Of a stretch of 64,000 bases of DNA, positions 17,513-25,886 are shown piece by piece. The notes below the pieces were generated by a model, which was given only the letters and a program-made list of their open reading frames with translations, did not search any database and had not been told where the DNA came from. Numbering within the stretch: the stretch's first letter is position 1; each line of letters begins with the position of its first letter. Origin of the DNA: Ectobacillus funiculus (lineage in GTDB: Bacteria > Bacillota > Bacilli > Bacillales > Bacillaceae_G); NCBI RefSeq assembly GCF_042429435.1, contig NZ_JBHMAF010000193.1; one strand, given 5' to 3'. Both the position numbers and the translations under genes were made by a program.

Positions 17513-17756
17513 ATTGGAAAATTTTTAATCTATACGACTTATTTTTACACGTATCTTGGCTGAACTCCTGAATAGGTCTGTGAAAATCATTAAAAAAGCA
17601 CCAAGCACTAGGCCAAAAATACTGTACCCAGGGAAAATAATCTTGCAGGAATTATTTAACCACAAAAACATAGAGTAAGTCCGAGATAATTCCAAAAACA
17701 ACATTTAGATAGACAAAATTGGGGGGAGAATTGTTGTATAAAAAATACTATAAATT

Positions 17757-17792
17757 TAAAATGACCTACTCAGCATATGAATAGGTCATTTT
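17757..17792 (-). terminator. Probable terminator of lipoprotein gene
   Basis: Stem AAAATGACCTA / TAGGTCATTTT with loop, 25 bases beyond the stop; A/T tails suit termination in either direction. Confidence 0.65.
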
Positions 17793-17816
17793 ACAAAACT
17801 CCTTTTTAAAATTAAA

Positions 17817-18518
17817 TTATAAATTAAAATCAATTCGTATGTTTTGTGACTTACCAATTTCCTTACGGTTTTTATCAAGAACATCGCTAGTTTGGATTTC
17901 TACCCATTTTAAATCTGGACTTGATTTTTCAATAATAAAACCAAGTGCTCCTTGCTTTGAACCATTTGGCTCAATTTCTCCACCTAAATACTCTATATAA
18001 AAGTCATCTTCAAAGTTTCTTGTCTCACCATTACTTGTATTAAGATGAGCAGTAGGTCCAAAATGAACTGTTTGATCTGATTTATTAATTAGTTCCACTT
18101 CCACTTTAATAAAATCAAATTCTTCATAGTTTTCCGTATAATAATGAAAATAATCCATTAAGGAATATGTCGGCATATTGTGAATGAGCTTGACATTCTT
18201 GATTTTCATCTCAACTGGTCCTATTGTATAGATCTTATTAAGGGAAGCAATACCTTTTAATGTAACTGTACCTTTACTATCTTTTATGGTTTGTCCTACA
18301 TTAAGAAGTTTCGTATCATCAGACACTTGTGGATTAGGGACATAAATGTCAGATAAAGATTTGGCTCTGTTTTTTTCTTTATTTGAACTATCATTCTTTT
18401 TTTCAGACATTTGTTCCTGGTTTTTAGTTTCTTTCGCAGCAGATTCATCCTTTTGAACGGCATTACAGCCAAACAATGCAAGGGATAATACTAAGATGAT
18501 TGGCGTTAATAATTTCAC
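17817..18518 (-). CDS. DUF4352-like secreted lipoprotein
   Basis: 233 residues from GTG 18518, chosen because AAGGAAAGGGG lies just upstream and a clean lipoprotein signal follows (VKLLTPIILVLSLALFGC, lipobox L-F-G-C). After the lipidated Cys comes a Lys/Glu/Ser/Asn-rich linker to about residue 60, then a beta-rich domain with phrases such as VEVELINKSDQTVHFGP, typical of DUF4352 or telomeric-repeat-like immunoglobulin-fold lipoproteins. Likely on the outer face of the membrane; function unknown. It follows the alkaline phosphatase gene but behind that gene's terminator. Confidence 0.8.
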   Translation of the reverse strand: MKLLTPIILVLSLALFGCNAVQKDESAAKETKNQEQMSEKKNDSSNKEKNRAKSLSDIYVPNPQVSDDTKLLNVGQTIKDSKGTVTLKGIASLNKIYTIGPVEMKIKNVKLIHNMPTYSLMDYFHYYTENYEEFDFIKVEVELINKSDQTVHFGPTAHLNTSNGETRNFEDDFYIEYLGGEIEPNGSKQGALGFIIEKSSPDLKWVEIQTSDVLDKNRKEIGKSQNIRIDFNL

Positions 18519-18588
18519 AAAAATCCCCTTTCCTTGTTGGGTAGTTGATAAAAATATATTTTTCTTCCGCATATTAAACATGAGTTCT

Positions 18589-18625
18589 AAAAAAAGTTCC
18601 CGTTGAACACCAGAGCCCAACGGGG
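18589..18625 (-). terminator. Intrinsic terminator of alkaline phosphatase gene
   Basis: Stem CCCGTTG / CAACGGG with T7 after it on the minus strand, 20 bases past the phosphatase stop. Confidence 0.85.
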
Positions 18626-18644
18626 ATATTTTTATTTAAATAGA

Positions 18645-20012
18645 TTACTTACCATTTTTTAGAATATCAAAGATATGTTTTGCTTGGTCAGTATTGTCAA
18701 TATTTCCAGCAAACAGGTTACTTCCAGGTCCATAAGCATATACGTTAACATCTTCACCAGTATGTCCGCCTGTTGTCCAGCCAGTTACGGAACGAAGGTC
18801 AAAAATAGTTTCGATTGCATTATCAATGGTTGTTACATTCTTAGATGCAGCAGCCTTTTTAACAGAATCGATTTCTTGAGGTGTTAATTGTAAATCAATG
18901 TAGTCTTTTAGGGTTTTCTCTACATCGGCACTTTTGGCGATTTGTTCTGCCATAAAGTCAGGTGTACGTTTTGCAGCTGCAATTGGAGCTCCAAACCAGT
19001 TATAATCTCCTCTAGCACCGATAGAGTACCCGCCAGTTGAATGGTCTGCAGTTGCAATTACTAGAGTATGCTTATCTTTTTTAGCAAATTCGACTGCAGC
19101 TTTAAATGCTGTTTCAAAGTCTTCCATTTCACTCATAGCTGCAACAATATCGTTATCATGTCCAGCCCAGTCGATTTGGCTTCCTTCTACCATCAAGAAG
19201 AAACCATTTTTATTCTGGCTTAATTTATTTAATGCTGTTTCGGTCATGTCCTTTAAAGAAGGCATTGACGCTTCACGGTCGAGCATTTTAGGCATTCCGC
19301 CTTGAGCAAATAAACCTAACATACGAGTGTTGTCACTTTTTAACATTTCATCTTTATTTGTTACATAAGAGTAACCGTCTTTTTGGAATTCTTTTGTTAA
19401 ATCACGGTCTTGACGAACAAAATTGCTTACACCGCCGCCAAGCATTACATCGATTTTATGTCCTCCATTGATCATTTCATCATAATAATCATCAGCAATA
19501 GCATTCATGTTTTTACGACTAACATCATGTGCACCATAAGAAGCAGGAGTAGCATGTGTAATTTCTGAAGTGGCAACTAATCCAGTAGACTTTCCTTTTT
19601 CCTTAGCTGCTTCAAGGACTGTTTTTACAGATGAACCATCATTATCTACACCAATTGCTGCATTATATGTTTTAACACCTGCTGACATAGCGGTTGCTGC
19701 GGCAGCTGAATCCGTAACATTTTGATGAGGATCTTCTGGGTATGTCTTTTGTTGCCCAACTAAGTACTTATCAAATTCCGTTTGCTCAACCTCTTTTGTT
19801 GAAGGGTTGTCCTTTAAATAACGATAGGCAGAAGTATAGGAAACGCCCATTCCGTCTCCAATTAAGAAAATAACATTCTTAATTTCTGCATTGTTTTGTA
19901 CTACTTCCTCAGCTTTGACATCATTATTTAACGTACCAAGTAAGGTTCCAAATGCTACTGTAGATAAAACAGCTACTGGTAATATTTTCTTCTTAAGTTT
20001 GTTTTTAAACAA
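18645..20012 (-). CDS. Alkaline phosphatase, secreted
   Basis: 455 residues with a Sec signal peptide (KKILPVAVLSTVAFGTLLG, cleavage probably after VKA near 34). Metal ligands and nucleophile are readable: FLIGDGMG, VTDSAAAATAMSAG with the phosphorylated Ser, THATPASYGAH, the E-G-S-Q-I-D-W-A-G-H-D block, ATADHSTGG and GWTTGGHTGEDV. This matches PhoA/PhoB-type phosphomonoesterases that release phosphate outside the cell. AGGAGG precedes the ATG. Four Pho-box hexamers lie about 90-115 bases upstream, so induction by PhoP under phosphate starvation is expected. Confidence 0.95.
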   Translation of the reverse strand: MFKNKLKKKILPVAVLSTVAFGTLLGTLNNDVKAEEVVQNNAEIKNVIFLIGDGMGVSYTSAYRYLKDNPSTKEVEQTEFDKYLVGQQKTYPEDPHQNVTDSAAAATAMSAGVKTYNAAIGVDNDGSSVKTVLEAAKEKGKSTGLVATSEITHATPASYGAHDVSRKNMNAIADDYYDEMINGGHKIDVMLGGGVSNFVRQDRDLTKEFQKDGYSYVTNKDEMLKSDNTRMLGLFAQGGMPKMLDREASMPSLKDMTETALNKLSQNKNGFFLMVEGSQIDWAGHDNDIVAAMSEMEDFETAFKAAVEFAKKDKHTLVIATADHSTGGYSIGARGDYNWFGAPIAAAKRTPDFMAEQIAKSADVEKTLKDYIDLQLTPQEIDSVKKAAASKNVTTIDNAIETIFDLRSVTGWTTGGHTGEDVNVYAYGPGSNLFAGNIDNTDQAKHIFDILKNGK

Positions 20013-20092
20013 AATACTTCCTCCTCAAATTTAATCAAAATCTAATGATTTTCTCATCTGATTTTAATTTTAGTTACTATTTGAGGATAAAT

Positions 20093-20126
20093 TATAATTG
20101 TTAACCCCTTGTTAAGATAACGTAAA
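20093..20126 (-). promoter_or_regulatory. Pho box (PhoP-binding direct repeats)
   Basis: On the minus strand, hexamers TTTACG, TTAACA, TTAACA and AATTTA occur with 5-base spacers, an exact 11-bp period (the two perfect ones at 20110-20115 and 20099-20104). PhoP of Bacillus binds TT(A/T/C)ACA-type hexamers repeated at about 11 bp. Confidence 0.8.
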
Positions 20127-20198
20127 GGTTGATTCAAATAGTAGGGGTCCCGCCCACATTTTAACGAAAACATACGCTAAGCAAATTTTTACACCTTT

Positions 20199-20648
20199 TC
20201 AGCTATTTTTAAGCGCTCTTCTTTTCCAATACGCATAAGCAACAACTAAGCCAAGGACGATCAATAACATTGCATATACGCTATATTTAGACATATAAGT
20301 TTCTACTTTGCTCCAATTCTCTCCTAGCTCCCTTCCCAAAGTAACAAAAGTGAATCCCCATAATACAGCTCCCGGATAGGAAAAGGTTGCAAACTTTCTA
20401 AATGGAAGGCAATTTATACCGGCAAGATAAGCAGTAATGTGTCGTACACCGGGAATAAAGTATCCTATAAATAGTAGATAAGGTCCCAATTTCGAGAATA
20501 ATTTTTTAGTTTTATGAATCCTCTCTTCAGTGATATGGATTTTAGGACCAAATTTACGTAAAAAGGGCAAGCCCAATTTTATTCCCAAGAAGTAACTAAG
20601 CGAAATCCCTCCTATGGAACCAGCAAATGCACTAAGTAAAGAAGGCAC
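20199..20648 (-). pseudogene. DedA-family membrane protein, 5' truncated
   Basis: 149 residues from GTG 20648, in a frame open back to a stop at 20676-20678. The retained part is the DedA core: LLSAFAGSIGGISLSYFLG, then FIGYFIPGVRHITAYLAG with the conserved F-x-P-x-x-R, then FATFSYPGAVLWGFTFVTLG and a C-terminal helix with KRR. The usual first 40-50 residues with the G/E-x-x-P re-entrant loop are missing, and unrelated plus-strand debris begins right there. DedA proteins recycle polyprenyl or phospholipid carriers; this copy is probably inactive. Confidence 0.72.
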
Positions 20649-20667
20649 ATAAGGAGAGACTATTTTA

Positions 20668-20959
20668 ATTCCGATTCACAAGAGCAGGCACTAAAAATGT
20701 TTGAAGAATGCAATAGAGTATTTGAGGAGTTTGCAGAAAAGGTATATTTTCATGAAGGAATTTCAGAAGGTAAAAACATGTAAAGCGTCCTAAAGTGGAA
20801 TGTTTGTTCCTTAGAGATCTTCCATTCCAATCATACTCTTTTTTGTATGAAGAAGGTGCCATCATCAGTACCGCTTTATTGGGAAGTTTTATTTCTGCAA
20901 TGGCTACAGTACTGGGTGTGTTTCTGCTCTTTGTGTTATTATCGTATATAAGGAGCTGA
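20668..20959 (+). pseudogene. Gene debris (two unlinked frames)
   Basis: A start-less plus-strand frame reads EQALKMFEECNRVFEEFAEK and ends at 20783. A different frame then reads CLFLRDLPFQSYSFLYEEGA, followed by a clear C-terminal membrane helix (SFISAMATVLGVFLLFVLLS) to a stop at 20959. Neither has a start or ribosome-binding site, and they may be remains of one frameshifted gene. This debris abuts the truncated DedA gene, marking a rearrangement point near 20660. Confidence 0.45.
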
Positions 20960-21150
20960 GCCCTGAAAGTCATGGGAAAGGAAATCAAAGAGTTTCTAGA
21001 TATTCCTTCATTATTGCATTATTGGAGTTCAGCTGTCAGCAACAACAACCTGCATTCATAAAAAGGAAACAGTAATCCATAAATAATTCTCCCCCTTCCT
21101 CCATAAACTACAAATAACTCTATGTATTAAGTGAAATAGGAGGATGAAAC

Positions 21151-21327
21151 GTGAACAAGGATACTAACGATACGCTTTATGAAGGAAGAGACAAAGTCTC
21201 TTTGGATGTGGACCGTATGATCAATGAAGGTCTTGCGGGCGGTAAGGTTCAAGGGACAGGATCTCACAGGAACATCGAAGAAGCAAGAAATTTTCATCCA
21301 GAGGATAAACCGTATACAACGAAATGA
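21151..21327 (+). CDS. Small DUF4025-like protein
   Basis: 58 residues from GTG 21151 with AGGAGGATGAAAC upstream. Hydrophilic; central RMINEGLAGG and SHRNIEEARNFHPEDKPYTT match the small Bacillus DUF4025 proteins (YozQ-type) of unknown role. Own terminator follows immediately. Confidence 0.65.
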   Translation: MNKDTNDTLYEGRDKVSLDVDRMINEGLAGGKVQGTGSHRNIEEARNFHPEDKPYTTK

Positions 21328-21356
21328 AAGCCTCTTTTAAAACAAGAGGCTTTTTT
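21327..21356 (+). terminator. Intrinsic terminator of the DUF4025-like gene
   Basis: Stem AAAGCCTCTT / AAGAGGCTTT with a seven-base loop and T6. Confidence 0.88.
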
Positions 21357-21386
21357 ACAATATTCCCCTCACTCTTTAAAGGAGTC

Positions 21387-22109
21387 CTATAAACTAAAGT
21401 TCTCCAAGCTTTTATCCATCATCTCTTGATTAATTCCTATGTACTTTAATGTAATGCTCGGATGTGAATGATTTAAGATGTTTTGCAGCAAAGCAATATC
21501 TTGGTACATTTGATAATGCCAATAGCCAAAGGTTTTCCGGCAAGTGTGAGAGCCTATATTCTCTAATCCTACACTCTCCGCTGCGTTCTTTAAGATTTTA
21601 TAAGCCTGTATACGCTTGAGCGGTCCATCTGTTTTTTTAGACGGAAACAAATATTCCCCATCTTCCATATATGCTGTATACTCCTCAATCGTTTTGCGTA
21701 ATTCAAAATTGATAAGAAATCGTTTTAGCTTTTTTGTTTTCTCTTCTTTTAATTCAATATGTGTTTTATGACGTACATCTCGTACTCGGAGTTTCAGTAA
21801 GTCGGAAATACGCAGCCCTGTATTAATCCCCATAACAAATAAAAACCAATTCCGCTCTGATTGCTGCTTCAATACACGCTTCATGCGTTCGATCATATAT
21901 TTATCGCGAATCGGTTCGACTACCTTCATTCCTTCGCTTATAATCGCTCTAAAATCAGATTTGATCTCTTGTCTTTTCGGATCTTCTCTCTTACTTCTAT
22001 CTAAATTTGCAATTCTTTGTTTGAGTTCCTGACCACCGTATTTTTCGGTTAAATACATGTACTCACCATCTGTTAAAGAAACGAATTCAGCATATAATCT
22101 TTTCTCCAC
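21387..22109 (-). CDS. Tyrosine recombinase with replisome-organizer-like N-terminus
   Basis: 240 residues from GTG 22109 (GGGGGAG upstream). Residues about 70-240 are an integrase catalytic domain: first Arg in NTGLRISDLLKLRV, Lys in EEKTKKLKR, H-x-x-R in GSHTCRKTFGY, second His in LNHSHPSITLKYIG with the Tyr at its end. It lacks the usual core-binding SAM-like domain. Instead residues 8-60 (FVSLTDGEYMYLTEKYGG, LKQRIANLD, IKSDFRAI) resemble the C-terminal tail of phage replisome organizers (LTEEEYEKL..KYG..KSDYRAI). No attachment sites or element boundaries are seen, so a domesticated recombinase is likely. Confidence 0.82.
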   Translation of the reverse strand: MEKRLYAEFVSLTDGEYMYLTEKYGGQELKQRIANLDRSKREDPKRQEIKSDFRAIISEGMKVVEPIRDKYMIERMKRVLKQQSERNWFLFVMGINTGLRISDLLKLRVRDVRHKTHIELKEEKTKKLKRFLINFELRKTIEEYTAYMEDGEYLFPSKKTDGPLKRIQAYKILKNAAESVGLENIGSHTCRKTFGYWHYQMYQDIALLQNILNHSHPSITLKYIGINQEMMDKSLENFSL

Positions 22110-22456
22110 GCCCGTTCTCCCCCTTTTTCTATCTGTTTTGAAAAAGAAACATTGGCTCAATATGTTTCTTTCCTTTTCTTACCTGTATAGTCTAACGCTA
22201 TATATGACAAGCTTTCATATCATTTTCATAATGAAACAAAATATATCTTTTGTTTCATGTATATATTTTACTTTTTTTACGCCAGAAACGAAAGAAAAAG
22301 CTGTGTAGTTTCAAGAAATAGCACTCTGCATCCACGAAGAAACTGTGGTACAATTTAACAGAATTTAATCTCCCCCCTTTCCCCTGCAAGATTCTTCATG
22401 CAATAGGCATATTCATCGCATACTAGAAAAAAGATACGACACGAAAGGAGATTTTC

Positions 22457-25042
22457 ATGAAGATAGATCCTCAGACTATCGAAAAAGCAAAGCAACTATA
22501 TCCAAATTGGGATGAACAAGCTTTTAAACAGGTAGAACAACATTTTACACAGGTACTGCTAAGACAACTGGAAGGCAGAAACGAACTTTATACAACCGAG
22601 CAATATGTTATCGCTAAAAAAGAAAGCATCGAGAAAATTTGGAATGGCATTTGGAAGCATACAGCATTGCAGCGTTTTTCGAGAGAGGAGCGGTATAAGG
22701 CGTTAGAACAACTGTATGAAAAGGATCAAATTTCTACAAAATCGCAGCAGCAAGACAAGTTCATTCAGTTACTGAAGGAATTGATACATTGGAGTATAGA
22801 CGACTGGATTTCTATTTTTGTGCAAAAAGTAGATTGGAATCAGCTTCGTAAGCAAGCAGAAGACGAGCACGAGCGTCAAAAGAAAAAATTCCGCTATCAG
22901 CAAATTCAAGAGGAGCTCACAGAGATTGCTGTGAACCTATTAGAACAGCTTAGGCAAGACTTCTACGAACAAGCAAGGGAACATATTGCACTAGCATTTG
23001 TACGGGATATTAGCAAGCGTGTCAAACGCATGCCCCCTTCTCGTCGTTCAGACTACTATGCTCCTTTAAGGAAAGGTGATCCGTTTTTCTTACCAGATTA
23101 CCCGTTATTTGAAGAATTTTTAGAAGAATATACAGGCGAAACAGTTAGTTGGCATTGGGGAGAACTAAGACACGCCACCTACTACGACCGTTATGCAGAT
23201 ATGCTGGAATCTTTTCTTTATACGAGCCTTTTCCAAAAACTCTCTGACTCACTGGATCCAGCTATAAAAACAGAATACCAAGAGCTATATCATTTTTATC
23301 ATCGTGCTCATGAACCAGAGGCTAGCGGATATGAAGAGTTTATATTAGAAGATACACACGAGATACACGTAGAAATCTCTGACATTGCAAGCGAGCTTAT
23401 AGCAGCAATGGAACAAGAGCATACAGATGACATGCTGCAAATTGCTCTTCGCACAAAACGCGGACAAAAACCGTGGAATGACTACCGAAGAAAAGCAGCT
23501 AAGATTGAGGAAAGACGGAAGCAGGAGCAAATGCTGATGGAATCATTGTTTCACGATGAGTTTTCTTTCACAAAAGCTGCTGAACAAACCTTGTATGTAC
23601 TGCATGTAGGACCAACAAACTCTGGTAAAACATACAATGCACTACAAAGGCTAAAGCGTGCAGAAACTGGTATCTATATGGCGCCTCTTCGCTTGCTAGC
23701 ACTAGAGGTATATCAGACGTTAAATGAAGATGGAGCACCTTGCCATTTAAAGACAGGTGAAGAAGAACGCTACACAAATGGGGCAACTGTTACATCGTGT
23801 ACAATTGAAGTTGCAAATCTAGAGCAAACATATGAAGTGGCAGTGATTGATGAAGCCCAAATGATTGCCGATCGCGAACGCGGATTTTCATGGTATCGAT
23901 CTATTACAAAAACAAAAGCTGCCGAGGTTCATATTATCCTTGCTCCCCATGCCTTGGATGTTCTGCTTCACCTCTTAGATGGAAAACAAGTAAAAATTCT
24001 TACATATTCTCAATCTGTACCGCTTGTTACCGAAACAATACCATTTCAGTTAAAAAAAGCTCGTGCCGGAGACGCAATCGTTGTATTTTCACGTAGCCGC
24101 GTATTACAAACAGCCGCTGCTCTGGAGCAGCAAGGCCATCGGGTTAGCGTGATTTACGGAAATATGCCACCTGAAACACGACAAGCACAAATGGCAGATT
24201 TTCTGGCTGGAAATACAGATATTGTGGTAAGTACAGATGCGATAGGTATGGGTTTAAATTTACCTATTCGCCGCGTTGTCTTTCTGGAAACCACAAAGTT
24301 TGATGGAACTATGCGGCGTAATCTAACATCGCAAGAAATTAAACAAATTGGTGGTCGTGCTGGCCGAAAAGGAATGTATGATACTGGTTTTGTAGCAGCA
24401 GCGGAAAACGTAGGGTTAATTCGAAAGGCTCTTACAGCAAAAGATACACCCATTGAATCCTTTACCATTAAACCTACTGTAAGAATGCTCAAGGAGTACG
24501 CGGCTGTTTCCCATGATTTAACTAAATTTTTTGAAATATGGGAGAATTATAAGCCTCCAGCAGGGATGATAAAAGCTGATTTGACACAAGAAAAAGAATT
24601 GTATGCAGAAATAAAAAATACGGTTATTGTAGATCGGCTTAGTCTCCCTGAACTGTATCGTTACTTGTCTATGCCGTTCTCCCATTACGAAAAAGATTTG
24701 CGGAATCAATGGAAGCTCATGCTTACTGCAATCGTAAATGATTTGGAAATCCCTGAGCCGGATCTATCAGGAGAAGACCTGGAACATTTGGAGCAAAATT
24801 ACAAAAAAATAGGTCTGCATTTATTGTTTTTATATTCACTTGAAATGCGGAGAGATGCATATATTTGGGAACGCCAAAGGCAGATAATATCACAACAAAT
24901 TCAATCTTATTTAAAAACCAATCTTCGCTCGCATACGAAAACATGCAGCTCGTGTAAAAAGCCTATGGCATTGGATTATCCATATGGAATGTGTCAGTCT
25001 TGCTATAAAAGACGGCGGCCTTACCATAACTATGGAATATAA
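22457..25042 (+). CDS. Suv3-like superfamily 2 RNA helicase
   Basis: 861 residues, ATG with AAAGGAG upstream. A long charged N-terminal region (1-370, largely helical) precedes the helicase core: Walker A VGPTNSGKT at about 384, motif Ia MAPLRLLALEVY, DEAQ at about 464 (VIDEAQMI), motif III-like ILAPHA, motif IV/V VSTDAIGMGLNLP and motif VI QIGGRAGRKG at about 630. These phrases are diagnostic of SUV3/SUPV3L1 helicases, known from mitochondrial RNA decay. The C-terminus ends with a C-x2-C-x(10+)-C-x2-C zinc ribbon (CSSCKKPM, MCQSCYKRR). An RNA-unwinding role in RNA turnover is inferred. Monocistronic. Confidence 0.9.
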   Translation: MKIDPQTIEKAKQLYPNWDEQAFKQVEQHFTQVLLRQLEGRNELYTTEQYVIAKKESIEKIWNGIWKHTALQRFSREERYKALEQLYEKDQISTKSQQQDKFIQLLKELIHWSIDDWISIFVQKVDWNQLRKQAEDEHERQKKKFRYQQIQEELTEIAVNLLEQLRQDFYEQAREHIALAFVRDISKRVKRMPPSRRSDYYAPLRKGDPFFLPDYPLFEEFLEEYTGETVSWHWGELRHATYYDRYADMLESFLYTSLFQKLSDSLDPAIKTEYQELYHFYHRAHEPEASGYEEFILEDTHEIHVEISDIASELIAAMEQEHTDDMLQIALRTKRGQKPWNDYRRKAAKIEERRKQEQMLMESLFHDEFSFTKAAEQTLYVLHVGPTNSGKTYNALQRLKRAETGIYMAPLRLLALEVYQTLNEDGAPCHLKTGEEERYTNGATVTSCTIEVANLEQTYEVAVIDEAQMIADRERGFSWYRSITKTKAAEVHIILAPHALDVLLHLLDGKQVKILTYSQSVPLVTETIPFQLKKARAGDAIVVFSRSRVLQTAAALEQQGHRVSVIYGNMPPETRQAQMADFLAGNTDIVVSTDAIGMGLNLPIRRVVFLETTKFDGTMRRNLTSQEIKQIGGRAGRKGMYDTGFVAAAENVGLIRKALTAKDTPIESFTIKPTVRMLKEYAAVSHDLTKFFEIWENYKPPAGMIKADLTQEKELYAEIKNTVIVDRLSLPELYRYLSMPFSHYEKDLRNQWKLMLTAIVNDLEIPEPDLSGEDLEHLEQNYKKIGLHLLFLYSLEMRRDAYIWERQRQIISQQIQSYLKTNLRSHTKTCSSCKKPMALDYPYGMCQSCYKRRRPYHNYGI

Positions 25043-25128
25043 TAGGAGAATAATTCTGAAATCCCCTCAGTTTTTTGACGATTGCCGCCGGTCTTCTGGT
25101 AAAATAATAACTAGAGGAGGCTGAATTG

Positions 25129-25389
25129 ATGGTAAAGCACGATAAGGATCGAGAGTCATTAATCGAAACAATGGATCGATACGATAAAATTATGCAGCGC
25201 GTTGCTGCTCGAGGCGTTAAGCCAGCGCAACGCCTCGAGCTTACAATCGATGGCACTGTGTATACACATTTAACCGAAGAAGAATTTTTACAGGAATTCA
25301 CACAATGGCTCGAGAAAGAACAGCATGTATCTAAATTTATTGGAACGGTCAAAGAAAAAATGAAGACAGGCAGTGGCAATCTCCCGTAA
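25129..25389 (+). CDS. Hypothetical 86-residue protein
   Basis: Start ATG 25129 with AGAGGAGG upstream. Soluble, charged, mostly helical: RESLIETMDRYDKIMQRVA, then a short strand pair (LELTIDGTVYTHLT) and EEFLQEFTQWLEKE. A perfect 12-bp inverted repeat lies inside the gene at 25207-25240. Terminator follows at once. B. cereus-group hypothetical; function unknown. Confidence 0.72.
   Translation: MVKHDKDRESLIETMDRYDKIMQRVAARGVKPAQRLELTIDGTVYTHLTEEEFLQEFTQWLEKEQHVSKFIGTVKEKMKTGSGNLP
25207..25240. repeat. Perfect 12-bp inverted repeat inside a gene
   Basis: GCTCGAGGCGTT and its exact complement AACGCCTCGAGC, spaced by 10 bases, within codons 27-38 of the hypothetical gene. It would form a very stable mRNA hairpin. 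Confidence 0.75.
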
Positions 25390-25417
25390 AAAAGAGAGAG
25401 GATTCTCTCTTTTTTAC
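25387..25417 (+). terminator. Intrinsic terminator
   Basis: Stem AAAAAAGAGAGA / TCTCTCTTTTTT, loop GGAT, directly after the stop of the 86-residue gene. Confidence 0.88.
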
Positions 25418-25886
25418 TCTACCTTCCATCTTATGAAGATTACATCATGATTCATGATCAATGCACTTTCTCATAAACTAAATTTAATCGGATCCTCCCT
25501 CCACTCCATTATCTTAATAATACTAGTAGATAGAATTTGATAGTGAATCTACAAAGGTTCAATCTTTATCCAAACGTTCTCATGACTGTTTTAGTGTTGT
25601 ATTTCTTAGTTGTATACAGGATTAACGCATATCAGTTTACATAATAATTTTATGGTTAAAAGGAATAATGCATGGAAAAACATTTGCTTAGTCAGCAGTT
25701 CTTTACTTTCCAAGTTAAAAGGTACAAATCTAAATAATCATTTACCCATAGTTGTTTTTCTCTAATGTTCATAAAAAAATCCCCTTTCTTATCTTCTGAA
25801 GGTTGCTGCGGTTTCAGTGGGACAATCCTTTCACTGCCCTAGATAAGAGAGTTTTTTTCCTTAGTTTTTTGTAACAAAAGGCTCGT
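25418..25886. other. Intergenic region with S-box-like element
   Basis: No gene with convincing support. Contains the minus-strand SAM-I-like element at 25781-25852 and, after it, a 26-codon minus-strand frame from ATG near 25772 with AAAGGGG eight bases upstream, possibly the ghost of a gene once under that riboswitch. Confidence 0.5.
25781..25852 (-). ncRNA. Shortened SAM-I (S-box)-like riboswitch remnant
   Basis: On the minus strand a closing P1 stem (TCTTATCT / AGATAAGA) encloses GGCAGTGAAAGG, ATTGTCCC and then CTGAAACCGCAGCAACC. The last block matches the conserved SAM-I core TGAAACC-x-x-GCAACC at the right distance from GGA-x-TG-x-CCC. The normal P3/P4 half (GGTGCTAATTCC) is absent: GCAACC runs straight into P1. 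It lies just after the sulfur operon rather than before a gene, and could act as a terminator there. Probably a deleted relic. Confidence 0.5.

Larger units (their letters stand above)
17086..17816. other. Intergenic region with a MITE-like repeat
   Basis: 731 bases with no convincing gene. It contains the 139-bp inverted-repeat element at 17374-17512 and, at about 17757-17792, a hairpin (AAAATGACCTA / TAGGTCATTTT) downstream of the lipoprotein gene. Confidence 0.6.

Noticed and set aside
23345..24944. Several minus-strand frames inside the helicase gene
   Set aside because: Shadows of the strongly supported helicase frame.
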